Shown here one piece after another: positions 31,444-40,486 of a DNA stretch of 64,000 nt; within the stretch, counting starts at the first letter, position 1, and each line of letters begins with the position of its first letter. The notes under the pieces were generated by a model. That model was given only the letters and a program-made list of their open reading frames with translations. It was not told the origin of the DNA and did no database searches. Origin of the DNA: Virgibacillus_O sediminis (GTDB taxonomy: Bacteria; Bacillota; Bacilli; Bacillales; Amphibacillaceae). The DNA lies in contig NZ_JBHRRZ010000001.1 in the NCBI RefSeq assembly GCF_042643265.1, forward strand, positions 124,001-188,000. The letters run 5' to 3'. The position numbers and the translations under genes are program-made.

Positions 31444-34152
31444 ATGGGAAACAACGCGTTTAATTCCAAGAAACAGTTTAACGCAAACGGAAAAACGTAT
31501 AACTATTATGACTTAAAAGCGGTTGAAGAGGCAGGACTGGGCAAAGTTTCCCGTTTGCCATTTTCTATCCGCGTTCTATTGGAATCGCTTCTACGACAGC
31601 ATGATGGCCGTCAGATTAAAAATGAACATGTGGAAGGCCTTGCAAAATGGGGAACAAAAGAAGGGGAAGGCAGCGATGTACCTTTCAAGCCATCCCGTGT
31701 AATTTTACAGGATTTCACCGGGGTTCCTGCGGTTGTTGACCTTGCTTCTTTAAGGAAAGCTATGGTGGATATGGGTGGAGAGCCAAATAAAATCAATCCA
31801 GAAGTGCCAGTTGACCTAGTTATCGACCACTCTGTGCAAGTCGATGAATACGGTACTCCTAATGCACTTCAAGCTAATATGGATCTTGAATTTGAACGCA
31901 ATGCCGAACGTTATGAGTTCTTGAACTGGGCTCAGAAAGCTTTTGAAAACTACCGGGCAGTTCCACCGGCAACCGGTATCGTTCACCAAGTTAACCTAGA
32001 ATACATTGCAAACGTTGTCCATGGAGTCAAAAACAGTGATGGAGAATATGAAGCATATCCGGACACACTAGTTGGTACCGATTCCCATACCACTATGATC
32101 AATGGCCTAGGAGTCCTTGGATGGGGCGTAGGCGGTATTGAAGCTGAAGCCGGAATGCTTGGGCAGCCGTCATTTATCCCGGCACCTGACGTTATTGGTG
32201 TGAAATTTACCGGAAGTTTCCCTAATGGAACAACAGCTACTGACTTAGCCTTGAAAGTTACTCAAGTGTTGCGGGAGAAAAATGTGGTTGGCAAATTTGT
32301 TGAATACTTCGGTCCTGGGCTGAAGGATATGCCTCTTGCAGACCGTGCAACCATTTCTAACATGGCACCGGAATATGGTGCTACTTGCGGATTCTTCCCA
32401 GTGGATGAAGAAGCTTTGAACTACCTTAAACTCACCGGCCGTGACCAAGAGCAGGTTGACCTGGTTGAAAAATATTGTAAAGAGAACAATCTCTGGTACT
32501 CTGCTGATCAGCCGGATCCTGAGTACACAGAAATGGTGGAAATTAACCTCGATGAGCTTGAGCCAAACCTTTCCGGACCTAAACGTCCGCAAGATTTGAT
32601 TGCTCTTTCCGATATGAAGGAAAAGTTCAATAATGCTGTCACCGCTCCAGAGGGTAATCAAGGTTTCGGGATGGATAAATCAGAATTTGACAAAGAAGTA
32701 GAAATTGAGCATCCAAATGGCAGCCGTTCCGTTATGAAGACGGGTTCACTGGCAATTGCTGCAATTACTTCCTGTACTAATACTTCCAATCCATATGTAA
32801 TGCTTGGTGCAGGACTTCTTGCGAAAAATGCGGTCGAAAAAGGGCTGGATGTACCGGAATACGTCAAGACATCTCTTGCCCCCGGGTCTAAGGTTGTTAC
32901 CAAGTACCTGGAAGACTCTGGATTAATGCCATACCTGGATAAGCTTGGATTCAACCTGGTTGGTTATGGCTGTACAACTTGTATTGGTAACTCCGGACCG
33001 CTCCGCCCGGAAATTGAACAGGCTATTGCGGACAATGACTTGCTTGTTTCTTCTGTTCTTTCAGGAAACCGTAACTTCGAAGGCCGAATTCATCCGCTTG
33101 TAAAAGCCAACTATTTGGCATCTCCTCCATTGGTGGTTGCATACGCACTAGCAGGTACAGTGGATGTAGATCTTTCGAAGGAGCCATTAGGTAAAGATAA
33201 AAATGGGGAACCAGTATATATGAATGATATCTGGCCTTCTATGAAGGAAATCAAGGAGCAGGTGGAAAATGTGGTTACACCTGAGATTTTCCGCAAAGAA
33301 TACGAAAATGTATTTGAATCCAATGAAAAATGGAATGAAATCGATACAACGGATGAACCCCTGTTTGAATGGGATAAGGATTCTACTTATATCCAAAACC
33401 CTCCATTTTTTGAAGGATTGTCCAAAGAAGCGGATACCGTTAAGCCATTGAATAAATTGCGTGCCATTGGTAAATTCGGTGATTCGGTTACAACGGACCA
33501 TATTTCACCAGCAGGTGCCATCGCAAAAGATATGCCGGCAGGCAAGCATCTGCAGGATAAGGGAGTTTCCCCTCGGAACTTTAACTCCTACGGTTCCCGT
33601 CGTGGTAACCATGAAGTTATGATGCGGGGAACATTCGCCAACATTCGGATCCGCAATCTGCTGGCTCCGGGGACAGAAGGCGGATATACAACTTATTGGC
33701 CAACAGGCGATGTAATGCCGATCTATGATGCCGCAATGAAATATCAGCAGGATGGAACTGGTTTAATTGTATTAGGCGGTAAAGATTATGGAATGGGCTC
33801 ATCACGTGACTGGGCAGCCAAAGGGACCAACCTCCTTGGTATTAAAACAGTTATTGCTGAAAGCTTTGAACGTATTCACCGCTCCAATCTTGTCATGATG
33901 GGCGTCTTGCCGTTACAGTTCGAAAAAGGCCAGAGCGCGGATAAATTAGGGCTGACCGGAAAAGAGACCTTCAATGTAGAAATTGGTGAAGATGTAAAAC
34001 CGCATGATTTAGTAAAAGTTACTGCGGTCGATGAAGAAGGAAAAACAACTGAATTCCAAGCGATTGCACGCTTTGACAGTGAAGTAGAAATTGACTACTA
34101 CCGTCATGGAGGCATCCTGCAAATGGTTCTCCGTGATAAGATGGAAGCTTAA
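31444..34152 (+). CDS. acnA: Aconitate hydratase
   Basis: A 902-residue aconitase A/IRP1-type enzyme (citB of B. subtilis), isomerising citrate to isocitrate in the TCA cycle and, without its cluster, able to bind RNA. The cluster cysteines lie in ITSCTNTSNP and YGCTTCIGNSGP; DSHTTMINGLGVLGWGVGGIEAE is the substrate-binding block, and YGMGSSRDWAAKG the C-terminal swivelling domain. Length is standard. GAGAGGGG precedes the ATG. A hairpin follows the stop. Confidence 0.97.
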   Translation: MGNNAFNSKKQFNANGKTYNYYDLKAVEEAGLGKVSRLPFSIRVLLESLLRQHDGRQIKNEHVEGLAKWGTKEGEGSDVPFKPSRVILQDFTGVPAVVDLASLRKAMVDMGGEPNKINPEVPVDLVIDHSVQVDEYGTPNALQANMDLEFERNAERYEFLNWAQKAFENYRAVPPATGIVHQVNLEYIANVVHGVKNSDGEYEAYPDTLVGTDSHTTMINGLGVLGWGVGGIEAEAGMLGQPSFIPAPDVIGVKFTGSFPNGTTATDLALKVTQVLREKNVVGKFVEYFGPGLKDMPLADRATISNMAPEYGATCGFFPVDEEALNYLKLTGRDQEQVDLVEKYCKENNLWYSADQPDPEYTEMVEINLDELEPNLSGPKRPQDLIALSDMKEKFNNAVTAPEGNQGFGMDKSEFDKEVEIEHPNGSRSVMKTGSLAIAAITSCTNTSNPYVMLGAGLLAKNAVEKGLDVPEYVKTSLAPGSKVVTKYLEDSGLMPYLDKLGFNLVGYGCTTCIGNSGPLRPEIEQAIADNDLLVSSVLSGNRNFEGRIHPLVKANYLASPPLVVAYALAGTVDVDLSKEPLGKDKNGEPVYMNDIWPSMKEIKEQVENVVTPEIFRKEYENVFESNEKWNEIDTTDEPLFEWDKDSTYIQNPPFFEGLSKEADTVKPLNKLRAIGKFGDSVTTDHISPAGAIAKDMPAGKHLQDKGVSPRNFNSYGSRRGNHEVMMRGTFANIRIRNLLAPGTEGGYTTYWPTGDVMPIYDAAMKYQQDGTGLIVLGGKDYGMGSSRDWAAKGTNLLGIKTVIAESFERIHRSNLVMMGVLPLQFEKGQSADKLGLTGKETFNVEIGEDVKPHDLVKVTAVDEEGKTTEFQAIARFDSEVEIDYYRHGGILQMVLRDKMEA

Positions 34153-34161
34153 TGTTTGCCA

Positions 34162-34193
34162 AAAGGCCTGTACTGCTGACAGTACAGGCCTTT
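34162..34193 (+). terminator. Hairpin after acnA
   Basis: AAAGGCCTGTACTG and CAGTACAGGCCTTT form a perfect 14-bp stem with a 4-nt loop. The following GCAATTT is only weakly T-rich. Confidence 0.8.
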
Positions 34194-34375
34194 GCAATTT
34201 ACTGAGCTTTCAATTGACTAAAAGTTATATTAATTGAAATAGTTGGCGATACTCCTTATTAGACAGCCAGGCTGTTTAGCCTTTGGCATCAATTACAGTC
34301 CGGCAGACGAAGCACGGGGTTTGATGATCTGTTGTGAAGGATGTCTTGCCCCGGTATAAAAAGGAGTGAGCCACC

Positions 34376-34522
34376 ATTTCTTTAAAGAAGAGATTGTCTT
34401 TTGAAGAATTAGTCCAGGAGAACCGCCAGCAAATCCTGAATGATCGATTGCTGATGGATAAGCTCGAGGAAGAAGTCGATAACCGTATGCATCTTTCTTC
34501 CCAAAAGAAGCAAGCCGAATAG
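34376..34522 (+). CDS. FbpB-like small basic protein, apparent ATT start
   Basis: A 48-codon frame encoding KKRLSFEELVQENRQQIL then a helix ending LEEEVDNR, the pattern of the Fur-regulated basic protein FbpB family (Fur_reg_FbpB), whose B. subtilis members help iron-sparing with the FsrA sRNA. The only good SD, AAGGAGTG, lies 9 nt before an ATT codon, and no in-frame ATG, GTG or CTG fits; a TTG six codons later lacks an SD. Hence an ATT start is proposed. No Fur box is visible upstream. A terminator-like stem follows. Confidence 0.6.
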   Translation: MSLKKRLSFEELVQENRQQILNDRLLMDKLEEEVDNRMHLSSQKKQAE

Positions 34523-34577
34523 TCAACCCCCTTCTCTGAATGGCAGAAATGTCCAGGGGAGGGGAGTTGTTTTGTAT
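34523..34577 (+). terminator. Terminator-like stem after FbpB-like gene
   Basis: A G/C-rich left arm (CAACCCCCTTCTCTG) pairs imperfectly with CAGGGGAGGGGAGTTG and is followed by TTTTG. Confidence 0.55.
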
Positions 34578-34656
34578 GGGACCGGCAATCATTTACAGTT
34601 ATATTGCTTCCTGTTTTGAAGAGACTATGGATGAGCCTAACAGAGGAGGGTTATGA

Positions 34657-34890
34657 GTGGTACACAATAATAATAAGCCAAAGCCTGATGACCGCAGTGA
34701 CAATGTAGAGAAATTGCAAAGCATGGTACAGGATACTTTGCAGAACATGGAGAAGGCAAATGAAACCATGGAAGTTTCCCACGGCGATCAGAAAGAGAAA
34801 ATCAAAGAAAAAAATGAACGCCGTGAAGCTGCTGTAAAAGGTATGCGTCAAGAGATTAAGGATGAGGCACAGCACAATAACCTTCACTAA
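34657..34890 (+). CDS. tlp: Small acid-soluble spore protein Tlp
   Basis: A 77-residue hydrophilic protein with KPDDRSDNVEKLQSMVQDTL and KIKEKNERREAAV, the highly conserved Tlp (thioredoxin-like SASP) blocks. It accumulates in the forespore under sigma-G. GTG is used because GGAGG lies 8 nt upstream and the only nearby ATG is closed at once. In B. subtilis sspN precedes tlp in an operon; sspN is not found here. Confidence 0.93.
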   Translation: MVHNNNKPKPDDRSDNVEKLQSMVQDTLQNMEKANETMEVSHGDQKEKIKEKNERREAAVKGMRQEIKDEAQHNNLH

Positions 34891-34895
34891 GCTCA

Positions 34896-34931
34896 AGCAG
34901 GGATCCCGCAGATGTGGTCGGGATCCCTGCT
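34896..34931 (+). terminator. Hairpin after tlp
   Basis: AGCAGGGATCCCG and CGGGATCCCTGCT form a perfect 13-bp stem around a 10-nt loop just after tlp; the tail ATTGATTAT is weak in T. Confidence 0.75.
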
Positions 34932-35011
34932 ATTGATTATAAGCAAAAATCTGCAAGCAACATATACATTTATGGTAGGATATAGAAAGTTAGGCATTAA
35001 GGGGGAAAATC

Positions 35012-35434
35012 ATGAAGAAGATCCGTACACCCATAGAAGTAAGATATCAGGAAACAGATCAGATGGGGGTTGTTTATCATGCCAATTACCTTGTCTGGTT
35101 TGAAATAGGGCGAACTAAATTTATTGAAAGTCTCGGTCTCAGTTATACGGAAATGGAAAAAAATAATGTGGTCTCTCCTGTTACGGATGCGACAATATCC
35201 TTTAAAAAGCCGATACGTTATGGGGAGGACGTTGCAGTAGTAACATGGGTAGAAGCATACAACGGGGTACGCACAACTTATGGATATCAAATAATTAATG
35301 GTGATGGTGAAACTGCTGTCAGTGGTACCACCGAACATGTAATTGTACATAAAGAAAGTTTCAGACCACTTTCTTTAAGGAAAGCTTTTCCGTCATGGCA
35401 TCAAGCATACTTACAAAGTAAAGAAGGAGAATAG
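35012..35434 (+). CDS. yneP: Hot-dog fold acyl-CoA thioesterase YneP
   Basis: A 140-residue 4HBT/YbgC-type thioesterase. The catalytic aspartate region YQETDQMGVVYHANYLVWFE (residues 12-31) is the family signature. It hydrolyses acyl-CoA or acyl-carrier thioesters; the physiological substrate is unknown. The SD AAGGGGG lies before the ATG. It is followed after one base by yneQ, so the two are translationally coupled. Confidence 0.93.
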   Translation: MKKIRTPIEVRYQETDQMGVVYHANYLVWFEIGRTKFIESLGLSYTEMEKNNVVSPVTDATISFKKPIRYGEDVAVVTWVEAYNGVRTTYGYQIINGDGETAVSGTTEHVIVHKESFRPLSLRKAFPSWHQAYLQSKEGE

Positions 35435-35435
35435 G

Positions 35436-35738
35436 ATGGCATTTGGAGTTTCAAAAGAGGAACTGAAGGCTTGGAAAAAGGATGTAAAAGATGGGAAGAT
35501 CGCTTTTTTGACCCATTTTTGGCTGGATGACCGTTTTCCTGGCTGTACTACAGTTACAAAGGTGGGGTGCAGTGATTTAAGCCGGTTGCAGGAATGGGGA
35601 ACTCGGTACGGCCTTAAACCCGAATGGATACACCATGATAAGAATTATCCGCACTTTGATTTGTTCGGCGATAGACAGAGGGATATTTTGAGGGGTGAGA
35701 ACCAGCACGATCAATTGGAAAGATTTAAAATAAACTAG
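35436..35738 (+). CDS. yneQ: Conserved hypothetical protein YneQ
   Basis: A 100-residue soluble protein with FLTHFWLDDRFPGCTTVTKVGC and a C-terminal NYPHFDLFGDRQ, matching the YneQ family of Bacillaceae. No function is known. The His/Asp/Cys pattern could suggest metal binding, but that is speculation. It starts one base after yneP. Confidence 0.9.
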   Translation: MAFGVSKEELKAWKKDVKDGKIAFLTHFWLDDRFPGCTTVTKVGCSDLSRLQEWGTRYGLKPEWIHHDKNYPHFDLFGDRQRDILRGENQHDQLERFKIN

Positions 35739-35776
35739 GAAAGAGGCGTACTGCAGGCACGCCCTTTCCTAGTTTA
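35732..35776. terminator. Bidirectional terminator between yneQ and yneR
   Basis: AAACTAGGAAAGAGGCGT pairs with ACGCCCTTTCCTAGTTT (one bulge). The stem contains the stop codons of both convergent genes. Confidence 0.88.
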
Positions 35777-36068
35777 TATATTTAAATTGCGGTTCATCGC
35801 TTTTTCTGCTGTAAGTGATTTCGAGGTCTTTTCCATCAAAGTACCAAACATCGGCATTTTCAATAAAGAAGTTGATCCTTTCTACCTCTTGGGAGGTATG
35901 TGGATCCTCAGGATTACTCTCTTTTACCCCCAGTGAAAATCCGGGAATATTTCCACCCATTCCGCCATATCGGACATAAAACCGAAGCGAAGCAGTATCG
36001 TCCTCTACGTCCAATTCCCTTTTATACCATTCGGCAGCTTCTTTGCTGACTTTTAATTCCACGAGCAA
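35769..36068 (-). CDS. yneR: HesB/IscA-fold protein YneR
   Basis: A 99-residue protein of the HesB/YadR/YfhF fold (LRFYVRYGGMGGNIPGFSLGV). It has no cysteine, so it cannot hold an Fe-S cluster like true A-type carriers; B. subtilis YneR is likewise a cysteine-free member without known function. AGGAGAGG precedes the ATG. It is convergent with yneQ. Confidence 0.92.
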   Translation of the reverse strand: MLVELKVSKEAAEWYKRELDVEDDTASLRFYVRYGGMGGNIPGFSLGVKESNPEDPHTSQEVERINFFIENADVWYFDGKDLEITYSRKSDEPQFKYIN

Positions 36069-36101
36069 CCTCTCCTTTAAACCAGATTTGTGTAATCCCT
36101 A

Positions 36102-36341
36102 CTAATTTTCATCCTCATCAGCGCTGTTCTTCTTGGGGACCAGGTCAACTCCGCCCGGGTGGAAAGGATGACATTTACTGATTCTTTTTATGGTCAAGTA
36201 TGCTCCTTTTACTGCTCCAAAACGCTCAAATGCCTCCAATCCATATGCAGAACAGCTTGGATAAAAGCGGCAGGAGGGGGGAGTGAAAGGGCTGATTGCC
36301 TTCCGGTAAAAATTGATGACCCCAATAAAAATGTATTTCAT
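36102..36341 (-). CDS. yidD: Membrane protein insertion efficiency factor YidD
   Basis: A 79-residue YidD/DUF37 protein with FYRKAISPFTPPSCRFYPSC, CSAYGLEAFERFGAVKG and KCHPFHPGGVD. It aids YidC/Sec-dependent membrane protein insertion by associating peripherally with the inner leaflet. In B. subtilis the homologue (ytjA) is elsewhere; here it lies between yneR and plsY. A usable SD is weak because the start follows plsY by 90 bp. Confidence 0.92.
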   Translation of the reverse strand: MKYIFIGVINFYRKAISPFTPPSCRFYPSCSAYGLEAFERFGAVKGAYLTIKRISKCHPFHPGGVDLVPKKNSADEDEN

Positions 36342-36433
36342 ACAATGACCCCTTCAATGGTTCCTTCTTCAAGCATCTTATGTTTCAGTATACTAAAATC
36401 TCTAGACAAGGTTCAATTTATTGATTTGTATGG

Positions 36434-37015
36434 TCACATCCATGTGATTTTCGGTTCCGTTTTATTTTTTATCCGTTTCAAATTTTCTTTATGTCTGTAA
36501 AAGACGAATAAAGTAAGTAAGGCAATGACAATGGTAAGACCGGGCTCCCCCATAATAGCTGAAGCAATCACAGAAATGACACCAGTGATCATGGAAGAAA
36601 GCGATACATACTTGGAAAGATATAAGGTCAACAGAAAACTTGCAATCATAATTACAAATAAAAGCGGGTTGACACCGAGGATAATACCGCTCGAAGTGGC
36701 CACGGCTTTTCCTCCTTTGAATTTGGCGAATAACGGATAGGTATGTCCGATTACGGCAAATAGTCCAATAACAAGCCGATTGACATCTGCATCAACCAGA
36801 AGTGGAATGCTTGCAGCGGCAGTGCCCTTTAGAATATCAGCCAGGGTAACAATTATTCCCGCCTTTATTCCAAGCACCCTGAATGTATTGGTGGCACCAA
36901 GGTTCCCGCTTCCGTGTTCTCTGATATCAAGCCGGTATCCAACTTTTCCGACTATCAGTGCAGAGGGGATAGATCCCAAAAGATATGCAATGATAATAAA
37001 TAAAATATAGTCCAT
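36434..37015 (-). CDS. plsY: Acyl-phosphate:glycerol-3-phosphate acyltransferase PlsY
   Basis: A 193-residue five-helix membrane enzyme that acylates glycerol-3-phosphate using acyl-phosphate, the first step of phospholipid synthesis. The three conserved loops are visible: YLLGSIPSALIVGK, HGSGNLGATNTFRVLG and FAKFKGGKAVATSSG. Length is normal. It is the first gene of a minus-strand unit with yidD. The divergent spacer to the OpuF-like genes is about 200 bp. Confidence 0.95.
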   Translation of the reverse strand: MDYILFIIIAYLLGSIPSALIVGKVGYRLDIREHGSGNLGATNTFRVLGIKAGIIVTLADILKGTAAASIPLLVDADVNRLVIGLFAVIGHTYPLFAKFKGGKAVATSSGIILGVNPLLFVIMIASFLLTLYLSKYVSLSSMITGVISVIASAIMGEPGLTIVIALLTLFVFYRHKENLKRIKNKTEPKITWM

Positions 37016-37221
37016 AAAATGTTCCTACTTTCTAAAGAATTTCGCAGCAGTCGATTATGTTGTTATTTTAGCATGAAGTCTTGATGGAAAGAACCTTAAA
37101 TCTAAAATATCATGGTCTCTCCCTAGAAGTATATGGTTTCCATTGAGAGCTTTTAGGGTATAAACTAGAGGTTCAACTAATAATAGGGCATCCATGCAGC
37201 CCTCCAGCAGGGGTGAGGAAG

Positions 37222-38292
37222 ATGATTGAATTCAGGAATGTATGGAAAACATATACAGACGGGACGGAAGCTGTAAAGAACTTCTCTCTTAGCATCAACA
37301 GTGGAGAAATTGTCACCTTGATAGGACCGAGCGGGTGTGGAAAGACGTCCAGCCTCAAGATGATCAACCGCTTAATAGAGCCTACTGCCGGCTCCATTTA
37401 CATAAACAACCAAGATATAAAAGACTTTAATATCCATGAACTCCGATGGAATATCGGGTATGTTCTTCAGGAAATTGCATTATTTCCTCATTTGAGCGTT
37501 GGAGAGAACATTTCAGTTGTGCCGGAGATGAAGAAATGGAAACGAAAGAGAATGATGCAAAGAAGTGAGGAACTGCTGGATATGGTCGGCCTCGAACCGT
37601 CCACCTACATGAACAGAATGCCCTATGAATTATCCGGTGGGCAGCAGCAGCGCATTGGGGTTATTCGTGCGTTGGCGGCTGATCCGGATATTATCTTGAT
37701 GGATGAACCGTTTAGTGCATTGGATCCGATCAGCAGGGAACAGCTTCAGACAGATATCCGCCAGCTACAGCAGGAAATTGAAAAAACTATTGTATTTGTT
37801 ACCCATGATATGGATGAAGCCATGGCAATCGGTGATAGGGTTTGTCTCATGGAAGACGGGGAAATCATTCAATATGATACTCCACAGCAGTTAATATTGA
37901 ACCCGAAGAATCAATTTGTTAAAGACTTTATCGGGGAACGCAAATCTCCTTGGCATACAGCCGTTGATGTAATTGCTAAATCAGCTGACGACAGAGTTAT
38001 CACCGAAAGCTTTTTTGATACGGGCCATATTCCTGAACATGGGCTGTTTGCAGTATGTGATGATGACGGGAGATATTTGGGGGCAGTGCAGAACGGGGAA
38101 TCTACAGCCATTATGACGTTGGAAAACGATATGCCGTTGATTAAAGCGTCAGAAATCATGCATGAGAACCAGCAGGATTTCTTCCCCGTACTAAAGAGGG
38201 AAAAGATGATAGGCATTTTAAACCACGAACAAATAGTATCTTTCTTGAAGGAGCGGGAGGTACAGAAGAACGGGGGTGCTCATGATGAATGA
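37222..38292 (+). CDS. Glycine betaine/choline-type ABC transporter ATPase (OpuFA-like)
   Basis: A 356-residue ATPase of the OpuBA/OpuCA/OpuFA family. Walker A GPSGCGKTS is at residues 35-43, the signature is LSGGQQQRIGVIRAL, Walker B IILMDEP, H-loop FVTHDMDEA. The C-terminal 120 residues form a CBS-like regulatory part (VFDVIAKSADD..., SEIMHENQQDFFPVLKREKMIGIL) that may sense ionic strength. ATG at 37222 has GGTGAGG upstream; a GTG three codons earlier is less likely. It overlaps the permease gene. Substrate probably a compatible solute. Confidence 0.9.
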   Translation: MIEFRNVWKTYTDGTEAVKNFSLSINSGEIVTLIGPSGCGKTSSLKMINRLIEPTAGSIYINNQDIKDFNIHELRWNIGYVLQEIALFPHLSVGENISVVPEMKKWKRKRMMQRSEELLDMVGLEPSTYMNRMPYELSGGQQQRIGVIRALAADPDIILMDEPFSALDPISREQLQTDIRQLQQEIEKTIVFVTHDMDEAMAIGDRVCLMEDGEIIQYDTPQQLILNPKNQFVKDFIGERKSPWHTAVDVIAKSADDRVITESFFDTGHIPEHGLFAVCDDDGRYLGAVQNGESTAIMTLENDMPLIKASEIMHENQQDFFPVLKREKMIGILNHEQIVSFLKEREVQKNGGAHDE

Positions 38293-39811
38293 ATTTCTTT
38301 CCGTTCTTCAATCTAGACAGGATCAGCTCCTGCAGACTTTATGGGAGCATCTGCAGATTTCTCTCACAGCGTTACTGATAGCCATTGTCATTTCCGTTCC
38401 ACTGGGTATTATCTTAACAAGATACCCCTCTATAGCCGACCCCATCATAGGTGTTTCGGCTGTATTGCAAACTATTCCCAGCCTGGCAGTGCTAGCCTTT
38501 TTGATTCCCTTTCTAGGGATTGGAACATTACCGGCTATTGTCGCGTTGACCATTTATGGACTGCTGCCGATTCTGAGGAATACCTATACTGGGATTAAAG
38601 AGGTCGATCCCGCCCTAAAAGAAGCAGCTACAGGAATGGGGATGAATACGTACAAACGGCTGACGAAAATGGAACTTCCTCTGGCCATGCCGGTGATTAT
38701 GGCAGGAATACGCACATCTATGGTTCTTATTGTAGGTACTACTACTATTGCAGCTCTGATAGGTGCAGGAGGCCTAGGTGAACTGATTCTATTGGGAATT
38801 GACCGTGGGGCAGATGTCCATCTGATTCTATTGGGTGCTATACCTGCAGCCTTACTAGCCATATTCTTGGATCTTATTCTCCGTGGAATCGAACGGGTTT
38901 CCGGAAAACTTGGCTTCAAATCTCTTCTTTCCGTAGTATTAATTACCGTGTTGATCGTCGGGGTTCCGTTTCTTACTAAGAATTCCTCACAAGCTGATTT
39001 AGTAATTGGGGGGAAATTGGGCTCTGAACCGGAAATATTAATTAATATGTACAAGCAACTGATAGAGGAAGAAACGAATCTAACCGTAGAACTTGAACCA
39101 GGGTTGGGAAAAACAGCCTTTGTATTTTCGGCATTACAAGAAGGTGATATTGATATTTATCCGGAATTTACCGGCACCGCAATTGTAACTCACCTGGAAG
39201 AGCAGGCGGAAAGCAATGATGCTGGTGAAGTATATGAACAGGCTGCAGTGGGTATGAAACAGGAGTATGGTATGGAATTCCTTCAGCCGATGCAGTTTAA
39301 TAACACTTATGCGGTTGCCACAACTAAGGAGCTGGCGAATCGGTATAATCTCGAAACCATTGGTGATCTAAAGACAGTGGAGGATGAAATCACTGCCGGG
39401 TTCACCTTAGAATTCACTGATCGCTATGATGGTTATGTGGGAATGCAGGATGTATATGACATCGATATCAATAACATTCGTACAATGGAGCCGGGGATCC
39501 GTCAAGACGCCTTGGCAAATGGTGAAGTAGATGTAATCGATGCTTATGCCACGGACAGTTATATGGTAGAATTAGGACTAGTAACCTTGGAAGATTCAGA
39601 AAATTTATTCCCTCCATATCAAGGGGCTCCATTAATGAGGGAAGAAACCTTAAAAAAATATCCCGAACTGGAAGCTGCTTTAAATCAGCTTGGCGGGAAA
39701 ATAACTGATGACGAGATGCGGCAGATGAATTATCAGGTAGACTATGAAGATAGATCTCCGCAGGCCGTAGCAAGGGAATATTTAACAGAGCAAGGTTTAT
39801 TGGATAATTAA
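38282..39811 (+). CDS. Compatible-solute ABC permease fused to binding domain (OpuFB-like)
   Basis: A protein of about 509 residues. Residues 20-210 form the OpuBB-type permease with EAATGMGMNTYKRLTKMELPLAMP as EAA loop; after a last helix (about 218-238) comes an extracytoplasmic OpuAC-type binding domain (IGGKLGSEPEILINMYKQLI... FTGTAIVTHL... ERSPQAVAREYL). Fusion of permease and binding domain is the OpuF organisation described in Bacillus infantis. GGGGGTG precedes two adjacent ATGs (38282, 38285); it overlaps the ATPase gene by about 10 bp, so the two are coupled. Glycine betaine or related solutes are the likely substrates. Confidence 0.9.
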   Translation: MMNEFLSVLQSRQDQLLQTLWEHLQISLTALLIAIVISVPLGIILTRYPSIADPIIGVSAVLQTIPSLAVLAFLIPFLGIGTLPAIVALTIYGLLPILRNTYTGIKEVDPALKEAATGMGMNTYKRLTKMELPLAMPVIMAGIRTSMVLIVGTTTIAALIGAGGLGELILLGIDRGADVHLILLGAIPAALLAIFLDLILRGIERVSGKLGFKSLLSVVLITVLIVGVPFLTKNSSQADLVIGGKLGSEPEILINMYKQLIEEETNLTVELEPGLGKTAFVFSALQEGDIDIYPEFTGTAIVTHLEEQAESNDAGEVYEQAAVGMKQEYGMEFLQPMQFNNTYAVATTKELANRYNLETIGDLKTVEDEITAGFTLEFTDRYDGYVGMQDVYDIDINNIRTMEPGIRQDALANGEVDVIDAYATDSYMVELGLVTLEDSENLFPPYQGAPLMREETLKKYPELEAALNQLGGKITDDEMRQMNYQVDYEDRSPQAVAREYLTEQGLLDN

Positions 39812-39826
39812 AGGAGGATGATTCAT

Positions 39827-40243
39827 ATGGCATGGAAAAACCCGTCTAATGAGGAATTAACAGAAATACTGAGCAAGTCGAAGACGATAGCAGTAGTGGG
39901 CTTGTCGGATAACCCCTCGAGGACTTCCTATCAAATTGCTAAGATTATGCAGGAACAGGGCTATAGAATCATACCAGTCAATCCTACCGTCGAAACGGTG
40001 CTTGGGGAAAAAGCTTATCCTTCTCTAAAAGATGTCGAAGAACCTATCGATATCATCAATGTGTTCAGAAGGCCGGAGCACCTGCCGGCTGTTGCTGAGG
40101 ATGCTGCGGAAACGGACTGCCGCATATTCTGGGCACAGCAGGGCATTATCAACGAAGAAGCCTACCATTACTTGAAAGAACGGGATTTTACCGTAATAAT
40201 GGACTTATGCATAAAAGTAGTCCATGCTGTTCTCTTGAAATAA
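39827..40243 (+). CDS. yneT: CoA-binding domain protein YneT
   Basis: A 138-residue protein with a Rossmann CoA-binding fold: TIAVVGLSDNPSRTSYQIAKIM, GYRIIPVNPT, and IFWAQQGIINEEAY, as in the CoA_binding_2 family. Ligand CoA is known for homologues but no enzyme activity. ATG at 39827 has AAGGAGG 9 nt upstream; the earlier ATG at 39818 lies inside the SD. It is 15 bp behind the opuFB-like gene, so they may be transcribed together. A terminator follows. Confidence 0.93.
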   Translation: MAWKNPSNEELTEILSKSKTIAVVGLSDNPSRTSYQIAKIMQEQGYRIIPVNPTVETVLGEKAYPSLKDVEEPIDIINVFRRPEHLPAVAEDAAETDCRIFWAQQGIINEEAYHYLKERDFTVIMDLCIKVVHAVLLK

Positions 40244-40250
40244 CGCAGAG

Positions 40251-40278
40251 GGATGACATACAGCTGTCATCCTTTTTT
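40251..40278 (+). terminator. Terminator of yneT
   Basis: GGATGACA pairs with TGTCATCC across a 6-nt loop, followed by six T. Confidence 0.92.
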
Positions 40279-40486
40279 GTTGAGCTATTTTTGCTGGAGT
40301 GGGGAGCATAGCTCCTGTTGGTTATTACATACAGTAGGAATTCCCTCTTCCATTTTCGGTCTGACCAGCACCAACAGGGCAGGCTAGGCCTTTGTTCCTG
40401 TTAGCATGCAGTTTGCAGATATAGTATACTTAATATCATGTTTTGGGGTACTATGAGAATATCGGTAAAAGCAGGTTTTACATAAA

